From positions 1 through 64,000 of the forward strand of contig JAJEBF010000038.1 in the NCBI GenBank assembly GCA_022824025.1: DNA of 64,000 nt, given 5' to 3'. Origin of the DNA: Caldilineaceae bacterium. Its GTDB lineage: Bacteria; Chloroflexota; Anaerolineae; Caldilineales; Caldilineaceae. The notes below the pieces were generated by a model. It did not search any database. It had not been told where the DNA came from and worked only from the letters and a program-made list of their open reading frames with translations. The first letter of the stretch is position 1. Each line of letters begins with the position of its first letter. The position numbers were made by a program, and so were the translations under genes. Shown here one piece after another: positions 11,317 to 20,115 of this stretch.

Positions 11317-12327
11317 TTATGAGTAGAGCATGGGCAGGCTGCGGCGCATGATTTCGTAGTTTTCGAGGGCGCGGCCGGCGCCGAGGGCGACGCAGGCCAT
11401 GGGGTTTTCGGCGACGTAGGCGGGGACGCCGGTTTCGTGGGTGAAGAGTGAGGCGATGAGTCGGAGCTGCGCGCCGCCGCCGGTGATGACCATGCCGCGA
11501 TCGATGATGTCTGCGGCGAGTTCCGGGGGCGCTTTTTCGAGGGTGGCGCGCACGGTGCGCACGATGGCCTGGAGGGGTTCCATCATGGCCTCGATGACTT
11601 CGCTGTTGGTGATTTCGATGGTTTTCGGGAGGCCGTTGATCTGGTCGCGTCCGCGTACTTCGATGGCGCGGTCTTCTTCGGTGGGGAGGGCGGAGCCGAT
11701 GGCGATTTTTATCTCTTCGGCGGTCTGTTCGCCGACGTGGAGGTTATACTTTTTGCGGATGTAGCTGACGATCGATTCGTCGAGCCGGTTGCCGCCGACG
11801 CGCACGCTGCTCCAGACGACGATATCGTACATGGAGACGATGGCGGCTTCGGTGGTGCCGCCGCCCATATCGACGACCATATTGCCGGTTGGCGTGCCGA
11901 TCGGGAGACCGGCTCCGTAGGCGGCTGCGAGCGGTTCGGGGATGAGGTAGGCTGCGCCGGCGCCGGCCTGCATGGCGGCGTCGTGGACAGCGCGTTCTTC
12001 GACGGAGGTGACCCCGCGCGGGGTGCTGATCATGACTCTTGGCTTGAAGAGGGGGAAGCGGCCGACGATGTCCTGGATGAATTTGCGCAGCATGGCTTCG
12101 GTGACGACGAAGTCGGCGATCACGCCGTCGCGCATGGGGCGGACGACTTCGATGCTTTCGGGCGTGCGGCCGAGCGTGTCGTAGGCTTCATGGCCGATCA
12201 GCACCATCTTGTTGGCCTCGCGGCGAATGGCCACGACAGACGGTTCGTGCAGCACGATGCCCCGCCCCCGCACGTGTACAAGAACGTTGACAGTGCCGAG
12301 GTCGATTCCGATCTGTTTTTCAAACAT
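11317..12327 (-). CDS. mreB: Rod shape-determining protein MreB
   Basis: The 336-residue actin-like ATPase shows phosphate-1 ([12 protein letters not shown]), connect and phosphate-2 ([16 protein letters not shown]) and adenosine ([11 protein letters not shown]) motifs in the right order and at normal length. MreB forms membrane-bound filaments that guide lateral peptidoglycan synthesis. There is no mreC/mreD downstream; instead a PLP enzyme follows, an arrangement compatible with an Mbl/MreBH-like stand-alone paralogue. The ribosome binding site is weak (AAAAAAG). The presence of MreB suggests elongated cells or filaments. Confidence 0.93.
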   Translation of the reverse strand: MFEKQIGIDLGTVNVLVHVRGRGIVLHEPSVVAIRREANKMVLIGHEAYDTLGRTPESIEVVRPMRDGVIADFVVTEAMLRKFIQDIVGRFPLFKPRVMISTPRGVTSVEERAVHDAAMQAGAGAAYLIPEPLAAAYGAGLPIGTPTGNMVVDMGGGTTEAAIVSMYDIVVWSSVRVGGNRLDESIVSYIRKKYNLHVGEQTAEEIKIAIGSALPTEEDRAIEVRGRDQINGLPKTIEITNSEVIEAMMEPLQAIVRTVRATLEKAPPELAADIIDRGMVITGGGAQLRLIASLFTHETGVPAYVAENPMACVALGAGRALENYEIMRRSLPMLYS

Positions 12328-12515
12328 AGACTTTTTTCGTATCTGTGGTCATTCAGGGCGCAGGGGAAACGGTTGTCATCGAGCGGGGCGCAACCATAAC
12401 AGCGCGGTCACCGGTCGCGTCCATTTTCGACCATAGACATTCATTATAGCGTCTACCATTCAGGAAGGACAAATCAGTTTCTGATTTTCCATCTCCGTTT
12501 ACGCAGTTGAGCGGT

Positions 12516-12719
12516 TCAGCGTTTTGTCCGCGCGTAGCTGGCGGCGCCGTACGAGCCGATAATCAGGCCGGCCAGGGAGGCGCCGTAGGCGAGGAAGCTG
12601 AGCAGAAAACCGGCTTCGATGACTTTGATGACCATGGCGAAGGCGAGCAAAAAGCCGGCGAGCAGGAGAAAGAAGCCGTAGAGTATCAGATGAACCGGGG
12701 CGGTGGGCATGGGGGACAC
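12516..12719 (-). CDS. Small two-helix membrane protein
   Basis: Up to 67 residues with two hydrophobic helices (VHLILYGFFLLLAGFLLAFA and FLLSFLAYGASLAGLIIGSY) and a short basic tail (SYARTKR). The first possible start is GTG 12719, with an ATG at 12710; neither has a clear ribosome binding site, and the heptamer array at 12722-12746 directly abuts the start. I do not recognise a family. It lies downstream of the peptide ABC cluster and may be its last cistron or an independent gene. Confidence 0.55.
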   Translation of the reverse strand: MSPMPTAPVHLILYGFFLLLAGFLLAFAMVIKVIEAGFLLSFLAYGASLAGLIIGSYGAASYARTKR

Positions 12720-12721
12720 CA

Positions 12722-12746
12722 GTGGATAGTGGATAGTGGATAGTGG
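12722..12746. repeat. Heptamer tandem array (GTGGATA)3 plus GTGG
   Basis: Three exact GTGGATA units and a partial fourth fill most of the gap between the ATPase gene and the small membrane protein gene. Same unit as the nine-copy array at 4158. Confidence 0.9.
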
Positions 12747-12756
12747 CGGACTGCCT

Positions 12757-13794
12757 CTAATCCTGGTAGAGGAAGCAACGGGCGCGATGGTCGGGTTCGG
12801 GCTCGAAGTCGAGGGGCGTCTTCAGTGCGCACAGGTCTTCGATGAAATGGGTGCAGCGCGGGTGGAAGCGGCAGCCTGAGGGCGGGTTGACCAGGCTGGG
12901 GGGTTCGCCGGGCGGCACGTCGCGAAAGACGCGCGCGTTTTCCGGGTCCGGGTCGGCGATGGCGGCGAGGAGTGCGCTGGTGTAGGGGTGGAGGGGGTTG
13001 CGGAGCAGGTCGTCCATCTGCGCCTGTTCGACGATTTCGCCGGCGTACATGACGAAGATACGCTCGGAGAAGTAGCGCACGGTGGAGAGATCGTGGGTGA
13101 TGTAGACGACGGCGAGGTTGTGGGAACGCTGGAGCCCCTGCAGGAGGCGAAGGATTTCGACGCGCACGGACATGTCGAGCATGGAGACGGGTTCGTCGGC
13201 GACGATCATGCGCGGGCGCAGGAGCATGGCGCGGGCGATGACGACGCGTTGCTGCTGGCCGCCGCTGAGCATGTGGGGAAAGCGGGGCAGGATGTCATCG
13301 ACAGGCGTGAGGCGGACCTCCTCCATGACCTCGTAGATGCGTTTTTGGCGGCCGGCCTCGTCCATTTGGCCGTGGATTTTGAGCGGTTCGCCGAGGATGC
13401 GGCGGATGTCCATGAAGGGCGGGAGGGCGCCGAAGGGGTCCTGCTGGACATAGCCGACCTGTGAGCGGTACCACTGCATCTCCTTCGAGTCAAGGGTACT
13501 GAGATCGCGGCCTTCGAAGATGACGGAGCCTTCGGTTGGCATATGCAGGCCCAGAATGGTCTTCATGAGGGTGGATTTGCCGCAGCCGCTTTCGCCGACG
13601 ATGGCGATGGCTTCGCCGGCGTGGAGGTCGAAGCTGACGTCGTCGACGGCGCGGACGGTGCCGGCGCGGCCGAAGCCCCAGCGCCTGAGCTCGAACCAGG
13701 TGCGCAGATTGCGCAGGGAGAGGAGGGGTTCGGTCTGGGCCGCGGAGCCGCTGGCGGGCCGGGCCGGCGCGGTTTCAGGGGTTGCCGTTGTCAT
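12757..13794 (-). CDS. Oligopeptide/dipeptide ABC transporter ATP-binding protein (OppF/DppF type)
   Basis: The 345-residue ATPase has Walker [10 protein letters not shown] (about 68-76), Q-loop VQQDPFGAL, signature LSGGQQQRV, Walker B MIVADEP, and the C-terminal oligopeptide-transporter region ending in PPSGCRFHPRCTHF. The HPRC cysteines may bind a cofactor as in other Opp ATPases. It is the last conserved gene of a minus-strand cluster beginning at 24110 and pairs with the ATPase at 13862. These are the only two ATPases for two permease pairs and two binding proteins. Confidence 0.93.
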   Translation of the reverse strand: MTTATPETAPARPASGSAAQTEPLLSLRNLRTWFELRRWGFGRAGTVRAVDDVSFDLHAGEAIAIVGESGCGKSTLMKTILGLHMPTEGSVIFEGRDLSTLDSKEMQWYRSQVGYVQQDPFGALPPFMDIRRILGEPLKIHGQMDEAGRQKRIYEVMEEVRLTPVDDILPRFPHMLSGGQQQRVVIARAMLLRPRMIVADEPVSMLDMSVRVEILRLLQGLQRSHNLAVVYITHDLSTVRYFSERIFVMYAGEIVEQAQMDDLLRNPLHPYTSALLAAIADPDPENARVFRDVPPGEPPSLVNPPSGCRFHPRCTHFIEDLCALKTPLDFEPEPDHRARCFLYQD

Positions 13795-13861
13795 CGCGGG
13801 CCTTTCTGCGGGCGGCGGATTTCCTTTGCGGGGGGGACAGCAAGTTTGTCGGCTGGATGCA

Positions 13862-14842
13862 TCACGGGGTGTCTCCGTTCTGATGGAGCCAGCATTTTAC
13901 ATGTTGGCGGCGGCCGGCCGGCGCCAGTTCAGGGTCGGTGTCGCAGAGCTCGAAGCGATGGTCGCAGCGGGGAGCGAAGCGACAGCCGGGGACCAGGTCC
14001 AGCAGGCTGGGCGGCTGGCCGCTGATGAAGTCGGGTTCCTCGACCTGGCGCAGTTTGGGGACGCTGGCCATCAGTTTCTGTGAGTAGGGATGGAGCGGTT
14101 CGACGAAGAACTGCTCGGCGTCGTTGAGCTCGACGATCTGGCCGGCGTACATGACGGCGGCGCGGTCGGCGAGTTCGCTGGAGGTGCCGATGTCATGGGT
14201 GATGAGGATGAAGCTGGTCCTGGTCTCCTGTTTGACCCTCTTCAGGACGTTCATGATGTTGGCCTGGGTGAGGACGTCGAGGGCGGACGTCGGCTCGTCG
14301 AGAATGATCAGGTCGGGGTCGGTGACCATGGCCATGGCGATGGCGACGCGCTGGCGCATGCCGCCGCTGAGCTCGAAGGCGTAGCGGTTGATGAAATCAG
14401 CGGGAACGCCGACATTCTGGAAGGCGACGGCGACGCGTTCGAGGGCTTCGCTGCGGCGGATTCCGTAGTGGGAGAGAAGGGGCTCGGCGACCTGGTCTCC
14501 CACCTTGAGCACAGGGTTGAGCGAATTCATGGCAGCCTGGGGCACGAGAGAAATCTGTACCCAGCGGACCTGCTGGCGGTACTCTTCGTCGCTGAGCTGC
14601 ATGACGTCCTGGCCGTTGAGTTTGACGCTGCCGGAGTAGGTGTGTACGTTGCGGGGCAGCATGCGCAGAATGGCCTTGGTGAGCGAGGTCTTGCCGCAGC
14701 CGGATTCGCCGAGGATGACCATGGCTTCATTGCGGCGCAGGTTGAGGCTGACGCTGTCGACGGCGTGCAGGACGCCCTGCTGCGTGCGGAAATAGAGGCG
14801 CAGGTCTTCGATCTGCAGGAGAGGCTGCTGGGATTGGGTCAT
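13862..14842 (-). CDS. Oligopeptide/dipeptide ABC transporter ATP-binding protein (OppD/DppD type)
   Basis: The 326-residue ATPase has Walker A GESGCGKT, signature LSGGMRQRV, Walker B LIILDEPTSALD, and the C-terminal VPGCRFAPRCDHRFE motif. The start ATG 14842 overlaps the permease stop as TAATG, indicating translational coupling; longer in-frame extensions upstream read through the permease and are not used. Forms a heterodimer with the OppF-type subunit encoded 67 nt downstream. Confidence 0.93.
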   Translation of the reverse strand: MTQSQQPLLQIEDLRLYFRTQQGVLHAVDSVSLNLRRNEAMVILGESGCGKTSLTKAILRMLPRNVHTYSGSVKLNGQDVMQLSDEEYRQQVRWVQISLVPQAAMNSLNPVLKVGDQVAEPLLSHYGIRRSEALERVAVAFQNVGVPADFINRYAFELSGGMRQRVAIAMAMVTDPDLIILDEPTSALDVLTQANIMNVLKRVKQETRTSFILITHDIGTSSELADRAAVMYAGQIVELNDAEQFFVEPLHPYSQKLMASVPKLRQVEEPDFISGQPPSLLDLVPGCRFAPRCDHRFELCDTDPELAPAGRRQHVKCWLHQNGDTP

Positions 14843-16203
14843 TACAGCTCTCTCAGTCTGGGGTTGAAGACTCTGTCCAGGGCGAAGCCCACCATGGCAA
14901 AGCCGATGCCGGAGATGAGCAGGAGCGCGGCGGGCTCGAGCACCCAATAGTAGTGCCCCTGGTAGAGGGCGTCATTGACGCGTGCGTCGCTTAGCACTTT
15001 GCCCCAGGTAGGCAGCAACGGGTCGCCCAGGTTGAGCACGGCGAGCGTAGCTTCCACAAAGACGAAAGAGGGGATGGCAACCACGAAGCCGGGCACGAGG
15101 GTGGGAATGATGCGCGGGATGAGATAGAGAAAGATGATGCGGAAGTTGCCGGCGCCGTAGGCGCGTGCGGCTTCGAAGTAAGGGTCCTCCTTGATCTGGA
15201 GGAAGATGGCGCGGCTGGTTTTTATGCCCGAGCTGAAGACGCTGAGGACAATGAGAGCGCCCAACATGACCCAGATGCTGCGGGAATAAAATATGCCGAT
15301 CATAATCAGGATTGGCAGAACGGGCAGGATGAGGTTTACCTCGGTGATGCGCTGAATTGTCGCGTCGACGATGCCGCCGAACCAGACCCCGATCGCGGCC
15401 ATAATCAGTGTGCTTATGGAGGTGCCGACGGCCGCCATCAGGCCGAAGGCGAGGGCGACGGGCATCCCCCACATGAGGGCAAGCGTCAGGTCGCGGCGCA
15501 GGTGATCGGTTCCGGCGAGGCCATAGACCTGGCCGTAGACGACCAGGCGGGCGTCAACATCGGCATCATCTTCGAACACGAGCCCGGCGGCGACGAGCTG
15601 GTAGGTACCCTTGAGCGGCCTGGGGTCGTCTTCGCTGGCGGCGGGATCAGCGAAGAGGCCGATTTCCGGTCTGACCCCGTCGAGGCGCCTTTCGAGTTTT
15701 TCTTCTTGCGAAAACCGGACGGTTACGGGTCCTTCGACGGTGACATCGGCGATGCGGATTTCGCGGCCGTCGGGTGTCAGCCAGGTGAGCGACACGAGGG
15801 GCCGTTTCTGTTCATGCTCCGACCTGAGGAAGAGGGAGATTTCCTGGGGAAACTCGTCGGCCGTAAAGTCGAACGTGAAGGTGGTGATGACGTCGGTGAT
15901 CTCTTCGGAGACTATCTCGCGCGTCTTCCGGACGGAGTCGACGTCGGTTTCGCCGGCGGGGCCCAGGATAATCGTCTCGGGCTGATTGACGCCGGGGAAC
16001 AGGTTCACCCATATGGGCATGGCCGTGCGCGGGTTTTCCAGCCAGACGCCTTCGCCTCCCCGCCAGAGGTTGACGGCTTCGCTGTAGGGAATGGCGATCA
16101 CGGTATAGATGGAAAAGAAGACCATGGCCGCGATGATGGCCAGGCCGGCGACGGCGGAAGGGTATTGTGATAGCGCGGCGAGCGTCCGTCTGATGGCCGT
16201 CAT
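14842..16203 (-). CDS. Peptide ABC transporter permease (DppC type) with large extracytoplasmic insertion
   Basis: The 453-residue permease is far longer than usual DppC proteins (about 280-300). TM1 is at about 20-40. The next conserved element, the GTDHLRRDLTLALMWG segment before TM2, only appears at about 231, leaving roughly 185 residues outside the membrane. The insert has beta-rich sequence (ITTFTFDFTADEFP, VSLTWLTPDGREIR). The remainder is typical, with an EAA loop at EAARAYGAGNFRIIFLYLIP. It overlaps the upstream permease by 4 nt (ATGA) and the downstream ATPase by 1 nt. The insert may contact the unusual binding protein encoded at 17434-20016; that is inference. Confidence 0.9.
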   Translation of the reverse strand: MTAIRRTLAALSQYPSAVAGLAIIAAMVFFSIYTVIAIPYSEAVNLWRGGEGVWLENPRTAMPIWVNLFPGVNQPETIILGPAGETDVDSVRKTREIVSEEITDVITTFTFDFTADEFPQEISLFLRSEHEQKRPLVSLTWLTPDGREIRIADVTVEGPVTVRFSQEEKLERRLDGVRPEIGLFADPAASEDDPRPLKGTYQLVAAGLVFEDDADVDARLVVYGQVYGLAGTDHLRRDLTLALMWGMPVALAFGLMAAVGTSISTLIMAAIGVWFGGIVDATIQRITEVNLILPVLPILIMIGIFYSRSIWVMLGALIVLSVFSSGIKTSRAIFLQIKEDPYFEAARAYGAGNFRIIFLYLIPRIIPTLVPGFVVAIPSFVFVEATLAVLNLGDPLLPTWGKVLSDARVNDALYQGHYYWVLEPAALLLISGIGFAMVGFALDRVFNPRLREL

Positions 16204-17342
16204 GACTGTCCTCCCGAGTTGCCGCCAACCTTGACGCGAGGGTCGATGAGGGCATAGACGATATCGAGGAAGAAGACAGTGATGCCAAGCAAATAGGCAT
16301 AGATGACAGTAGAGCCGACGATCACCGCGGTTTCGAAGATGTTGGCGGCCAGATAGAAGAGCCGGCCCAGGCCGGGCCAGTTGAAGATCGTTTCAAGCAC
16401 GATCGAACCGAACCAGAGGCCAATGATTGAAAGCGCCAGGCCGGTCACGATGGTGGGCATGGTCGGCCGCAAGATGTAGCGGCGCTCGATCACGCGGTCG
16501 GGCAGACCTTTGGCGCGGGCCATGTCGACATAGTCGGCGTTGGAAAAGATGAGGAAGAAGGTGCGCGAGCCGTAGATGCCGAGAAATATCGAGCTGAGAA
16601 ATGTGGCCGTGACGGGCAGAACCATGTGGTTGAGAACGCTGAGGGCGTAGCCGGTGGTTGTGTCCGGCGGGGGCGCGGAGACTAGCCCGCCGAATGGGAA
16701 CCAGCCCAAGAGGGCGGCAAAGAGCAGAATGAAGAAGAGGCCGTAGAACCAGCTGGGGGCCGCGGAAGTGGGGGCCAAGGCGACGATGACCCGGTCGATC
16801 AGGCTTCCGTAGTTGCGTGAAAGATAGAGGGAAACGAAGAGTTGCACAAAAAAGGACAGGAAGAAGGTGGTGGAGAAGAGAAGAATGGTGGCGGGCAGCC
16901 GCTCCAGTATGATGTTACGCACCTGACGCGAGCCGCTGTCGCTGGACATGTTATCAGCCCAGCCAAGGTTGAGGGTCATGGCCCCCAACAGAAAACGGAA
17001 GCTACGGAGGAGGAAGGGTTGGTCGAGCCCCATCCGTTTCTCCTGCAGAGCAACCAGTTTTTCTGCATGTTCGCGCCGTTCTTCGGCGGTCATGTTTTTG
17101 ATATCGGGATCGAACCCCAATGAGATTGCCACTTGCTCGCGAATATAGTTTCTGCGAATGTCATCGACATGGCCGCCCATATTGGCGATCAGGATGGTCA
17201 GATAGACGCCGATGAGCACGGTGACGAAGAGGGCAACCATACGAAGCCCGGTGTAGTGGACAACGCGGGCGAGCGTGCTTTGCGTCTGCTGACGTTCGCC
17301 GCTCTCGGCGCCGGGTTGGAGGGGCAGAGCCGCATCTGTCAT
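16200..17342 (-). CDS. Peptide ABC transporter permease (DppB type)
   Basis: The 380-residue permease has an N-terminal TM (VALFVTVLIGVYLTILIANM), an extracytoplasmic segment holding ERREHAEKLVALQEKRMGLDQPF, then five further TMs with the EAA-like loop ARAKGLPDRVIERRYILRPTMP. I start at ATG 17342 (MTDAALPLQ) because AAAGG sits about 8 nt before it; a TTG five codons upstream lacks this. Partner of the large DppC-type subunit, to which it is translationally coupled. Confidence 0.9.
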   Translation of the reverse strand: MTDAALPLQPGAESGERQQTQSTLARVVHYTGLRMVALFVTVLIGVYLTILIANMGGHVDDIRRNYIREQVAISLGFDPDIKNMTAEERREHAEKLVALQEKRMGLDQPFLLRSFRFLLGAMTLNLGWADNMSSDSGSRQVRNIILERLPATILLFSTTFFLSFFVQLFVSLYLSRNYGSLIDRVIVALAPTSAAPSWFYGLFFILLFAALLGWFPFGGLVSAPPPDTTTGYALSVLNHMVLPVTATFLSSIFLGIYGSRTFFLIFSNADYVDMARAKGLPDRVIERRYILRPTMPTIVTGLALSIIGLWFGSIVLETIFNWPGLGRLFYLAANIFETAVIVGSTVIYAYLLGITVFFLDIVYALIDPRVKVGGNSGGQS

Positions 17343-17378
17343 AGGGTGACCTTTCAAATGCAGGAGAGAGTGAAGAGA

Positions 17379-17410
17379 AGTGAGGAGAGAGGGTACCCTC
17401 TCTCCTCACT
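17379..17410 (-). repeat. Perfect 32-bp palindrome between binding-protein and permease genes
   Basis: AGTGAGGAGAGAGGGT is followed at once by its exact reverse complement. As RNA it makes a long GA/UC stem, 23 nt after the binding-protein stop and before the permease ribosome binding site. Such hairpins usually protect the 3' end of the abundant binding-protein message or cause partial termination. It is related to the elements at 54214 and 54650 (shared flank GGAGAGAGTGAAGAG). Confidence 0.9.
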
Positions 17411-17433
17411 CTCCCAGTCTCACTGCTTCAGGG

Positions 17434-20016
17434 TTAGTTCGTGGTTACGAACTCCAGGGACGAGAAGGTGGGGATGCTGACGCGCAGGGGCGCGACGGCC
17501 ACCTCCAGTTTGTTGGCGCCGGTTTCGAGGCCGGCGGTGTCTTCGGCGCTGAGGGTGATCTGCCAGAGACCATCCTCGACGGCTTCGGCGGCGCCGGTCA
17601 GGGCCAGTTCGCCGAGGGCGTCAAAGACGAGATATTTGACTTCGCCGATGTCGGCAGTGGCGTAGGCTTCGCCAGCAAAGTCGACGAATATTTCGAATGT
17701 CGCTTCATCGCCGGAGGCGACGCGGGCCGGGCCGTCGACCGAGACTTCGGCGATCATGGGTGTGTCAAAGCCTTCCCACTTGCTGGAGGCGTCGGGGAAG
17801 CTTTCGACACGGATCAATTGGACGGTCTTCTCGGTGGTGAAGGCCTTTTCGAGGTAGAAGGGCCCGTTGCCGACCCAGAAGTGCCCTTTATCTTCGTACC
17901 AGGCGCTGAGGTTTGCCCAGCGTGCATCCGCTTCATCGGCGCTGATATAGTCGCCGAGTGTGGACGCGTAGGGGATATGTCCATCGGCGGCGGCGGATTC
18001 GAGATGCCCTTGGAGGATCTCGATGCTCGGCCCGGCGATGTAGCTCATCCACTCGACTTCGTTGGCATCGGCCTTGTCGGACGAGAAGGCGAGGTCACCG
18101 GCGGCTTCGGCCAGGAGCCCAACCGCCAACGAATGCCAGGGTGTGCCGGGGAAGAAGTTGGCCACGTTTAGCTCGGCGTCCAGGGTGTACTGGTCACTGT
18201 AATACTCGATGACGAGCGGGCTCGTCTGCGCGATCCGGTAGCCCCGGAAGTGGCTCTGGAAGTTGTTCAGACTCGGCACCTGGGCCTCGTCGAAGACGGC
18301 GCTCTCTTCCTTGGCCAGGTCGAAGGTGGTGATCATGCCCAGGACGACGTCGGCGAGACTGATCGGGCTGCCGTCGTGCCAGGTCAGATCGGAGAGATCG
18401 CCCGGATAGTAGACGACACTCTTGAGGTTGGCTGTGAGGCCGTCGGGATGGAGGTCGCCGACGGTTACGAATTGCTGTTCAACGGCGTCCCAGTCGAGCC
18501 AGGCATCTTCGGGCACCTCGATCTGTTCGGCGAAGGTCAGGTCGACCCAGTCATGGGTGCTGCCGACGGGGAGCCCTTCCTTGACCGTAACCTCGGCTCT
18601 CTCGAAGCGCTGCGGCCACTGGAGCCCGGTGAAGGGGTCGGGCATTGCGCCCAGATCGGCGGTGGCGCGGATCAGCATGGTGTCGTAGATCCAGTTGGAG
18701 CCGGCTACGGGATTCCAGGGCTCAGGCAGCATGCTGGGCATGGCGATGGTCAGGGTACCACCCTCTTCGCCGGCGCGGCGCAGTGTGTAGGGCCAGAGGC
18801 GGGCGCCGTTGAGGCCGCCGGCCAGGTCTGTGGAGACGGAGACATCGTCTCTGTAGGCGGTGAAGCCAAGCTGGTTCACGAGCCAGACACGCACCGAGTC
18901 CTGCATGGAGAGGGCGAGGACATCGCCGAAGAGCTCGCGGCGTTCATCCATGGTGGTGAAGTCGCGCAGGTCCAGTTTTTCGGACATGGCATCGAATTCT
19001 TCGGACGGGGTGTAGGCCTGCCAGAGTGGGAAGGGCAGCCCGCGGTTGGTGTAGAAGAAGTCGAAGTTGCCGGCCTGGTCGCGGCTGATGGCGGTTGTGA
19101 TCCAGCCGCCGGTGTAGATGTGGAACATTCCTTCGTTGGGATCGGTGCCGATCCAGATCGGGGAGGCTTCCGAGGAGGTCTTGTAGTCACGGACGACGCT
19201 GAATCCAAGGTCTTCGAGCATAGTGGAAACGTAGTCGCCGATTTCCTTACGCTCATCCTCGGTGCGGATGAGGAAGATTACCTCGACCGGCTCGTCCTCG
19301 TAGTTCCAGACGCCGTCGACCAGTTCGGCGCCCAATGCTTCCATTTCCTCGTTGATGATCTCGGCCGCTTTGTCGGGATTGTGCGCGTACTCAAGCTCAA
19401 GCTGGCGCACGATGTCGACGAGGCGAGCGTAGTCCGGGAAGGCATTGGTGATGGCCATGTAGCGCGGTGAGGCGAGGCCGCCGTAAATTTCCTGGGAGAT
19501 GAAGTCGCGGTCAACCAGGTAGTTCATGGCCTCGCGGATGCGCGGCACGGCAAACGGGTTGAGTTTGCCGGTGCCGTCGAATACCGGTCCGGCGGGGTTG
19601 AAGGTCAGCTCTGCGTAGACGCCGAAGGAGTTGGAATATGTCAGGCTATCCATTCCCTGGACAGTGGCGTAGACCTCTGCGTCGCTGATGGAGAATGCGT
19701 AGGCGTCGATCTCTGCGAGATCCATGCGTGTGACGGCAGCGGCGGCTGAGGGTTCTTCGATGGCGATGACTTCGTCGACCCAGGCGCCGGTGCGCTCGCT
19801 CATGGCTGCGGGTTCTTCTTCCTCAGCCTCGGCCACTTCTTCGGTTTCTTCCTTTTCTTCTGCGGCCACTTCTTCGGTCTCTTCGGCGGCCTGTTCCTCC
19901 TGTGCGGGCGCGGCCGGCTCCTCGGCCATTTCCGTATCACCGCCGCCGCCGCAGGCGGCGAAGGCGAGCGCGGCGATCAGGAGGATCGCCAGGAAGGCAA
20001 AACGTTTCTTAGACAT
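17434..20016 (-). CDS. Peptide ABC substrate-binding lipoprotein with apparently permuted lobe order
   Basis: The 860-residue protein has a lipobox (LAFAAC, Cys22), an acidic Glu-rich linker (27-72) and SBP_bac_5 sequence in unusual order. Residues 78-414 look like the second half of the family: WVDEVIAIEEPSAAAAVTRM..AEIDA, then VPRIREAMNYLVDRDFISQEIYGG at 157-180. Residues 417-755 look like its first half: EGGTLTIAMP at 418-427, WHDGSPISLADV at 546-557, WVGNGPFYLE at about 714-723. A beta-sandwich-like C-terminal domain (about 758-850, SVDGPARVASGDEATFEI) follows. Normal members begin with the GGTLTIA strand. It lies upstream of the DppB/DppC/ATPase genes with a strong palindrome after its stop. 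Role as periplasmic-face peptide receptor is family knowledge; the permutation is my reading. Confidence 0.88.
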   Translation of the reverse strand: MSKKRFAFLAILLIAALAFAACGGGGDTEMAEEPAAPAQEEQAAEETEEVAAEEKEETEEVAEAEEEEPAAMSERTGAWVDEVIAIEEPSAAAAVTRMDLAEIDAYAFSISDAEVYATVQGMDSLTYSNSFGVYAELTFNPAGPVFDGTGKLNPFAVPRIREAMNYLVDRDFISQEIYGGLASPRYMAITNAFPDYARLVDIVRQLELEYAHNPDKAAEIINEEMEALGAELVDGVWNYEDEPVEVIFLIRTEDERKEIGDYVSTMLEDLGFSVVRDYKTSSEASPIWIGTDPNEGMFHIYTGGWITTAISRDQAGNFDFFYTNRGLPFPLWQAYTPSEEFDAMSEKLDLRDFTTMDERRELFGDVLALSMQDSVRVWLVNQLGFTAYRDDVSVSTDLAGGLNGARLWPYTLRRAGEEGGTLTIAMPSMLPEPWNPVAGSNWIYDTMLIRATADLGAMPDPFTGLQWPQRFERAEVTVKEGLPVGSTHDWVDLTFAEQIEVPEDAWLDWDAVEQQFVTVGDLHPDGLTANLKSVVYYPGDLSDLTWHDGSPISLADVVLGMITTFDLAKEESAVFDEAQVPSLNNFQSHFRGYRIAQTSPLVIEYYSDQYTLDAELNVANFFPGTPWHSLAVGLLAEAAGDLAFSSDKADANEVEWMSYIAGPSIEILQGHLESAAADGHIPYASTLGDYISADEADARWANLSAWYEDKGHFWVGNGPFYLEKAFTTEKTVQLIRVESFPDASSKWEGFDTPMIAEVSVDGPARVASGDEATFEIFVDFAGEAYATADIGEVKYLVFDALGELALTGAAEAVEDGLWQITLSAEDTAGLETGANKLEVAVAPLRVSIPTFSSLEFVTTN

Positions 20017-20115
20017 TCGCTTATCTCCTTTGTTGCGTACGTGCAGAATGTTTTCGGCAGCTGGCGCCCAGCCATTGGGTGGAGCTGGTCGGACCGACTG
20101 TGTGCGCCAAACTGT

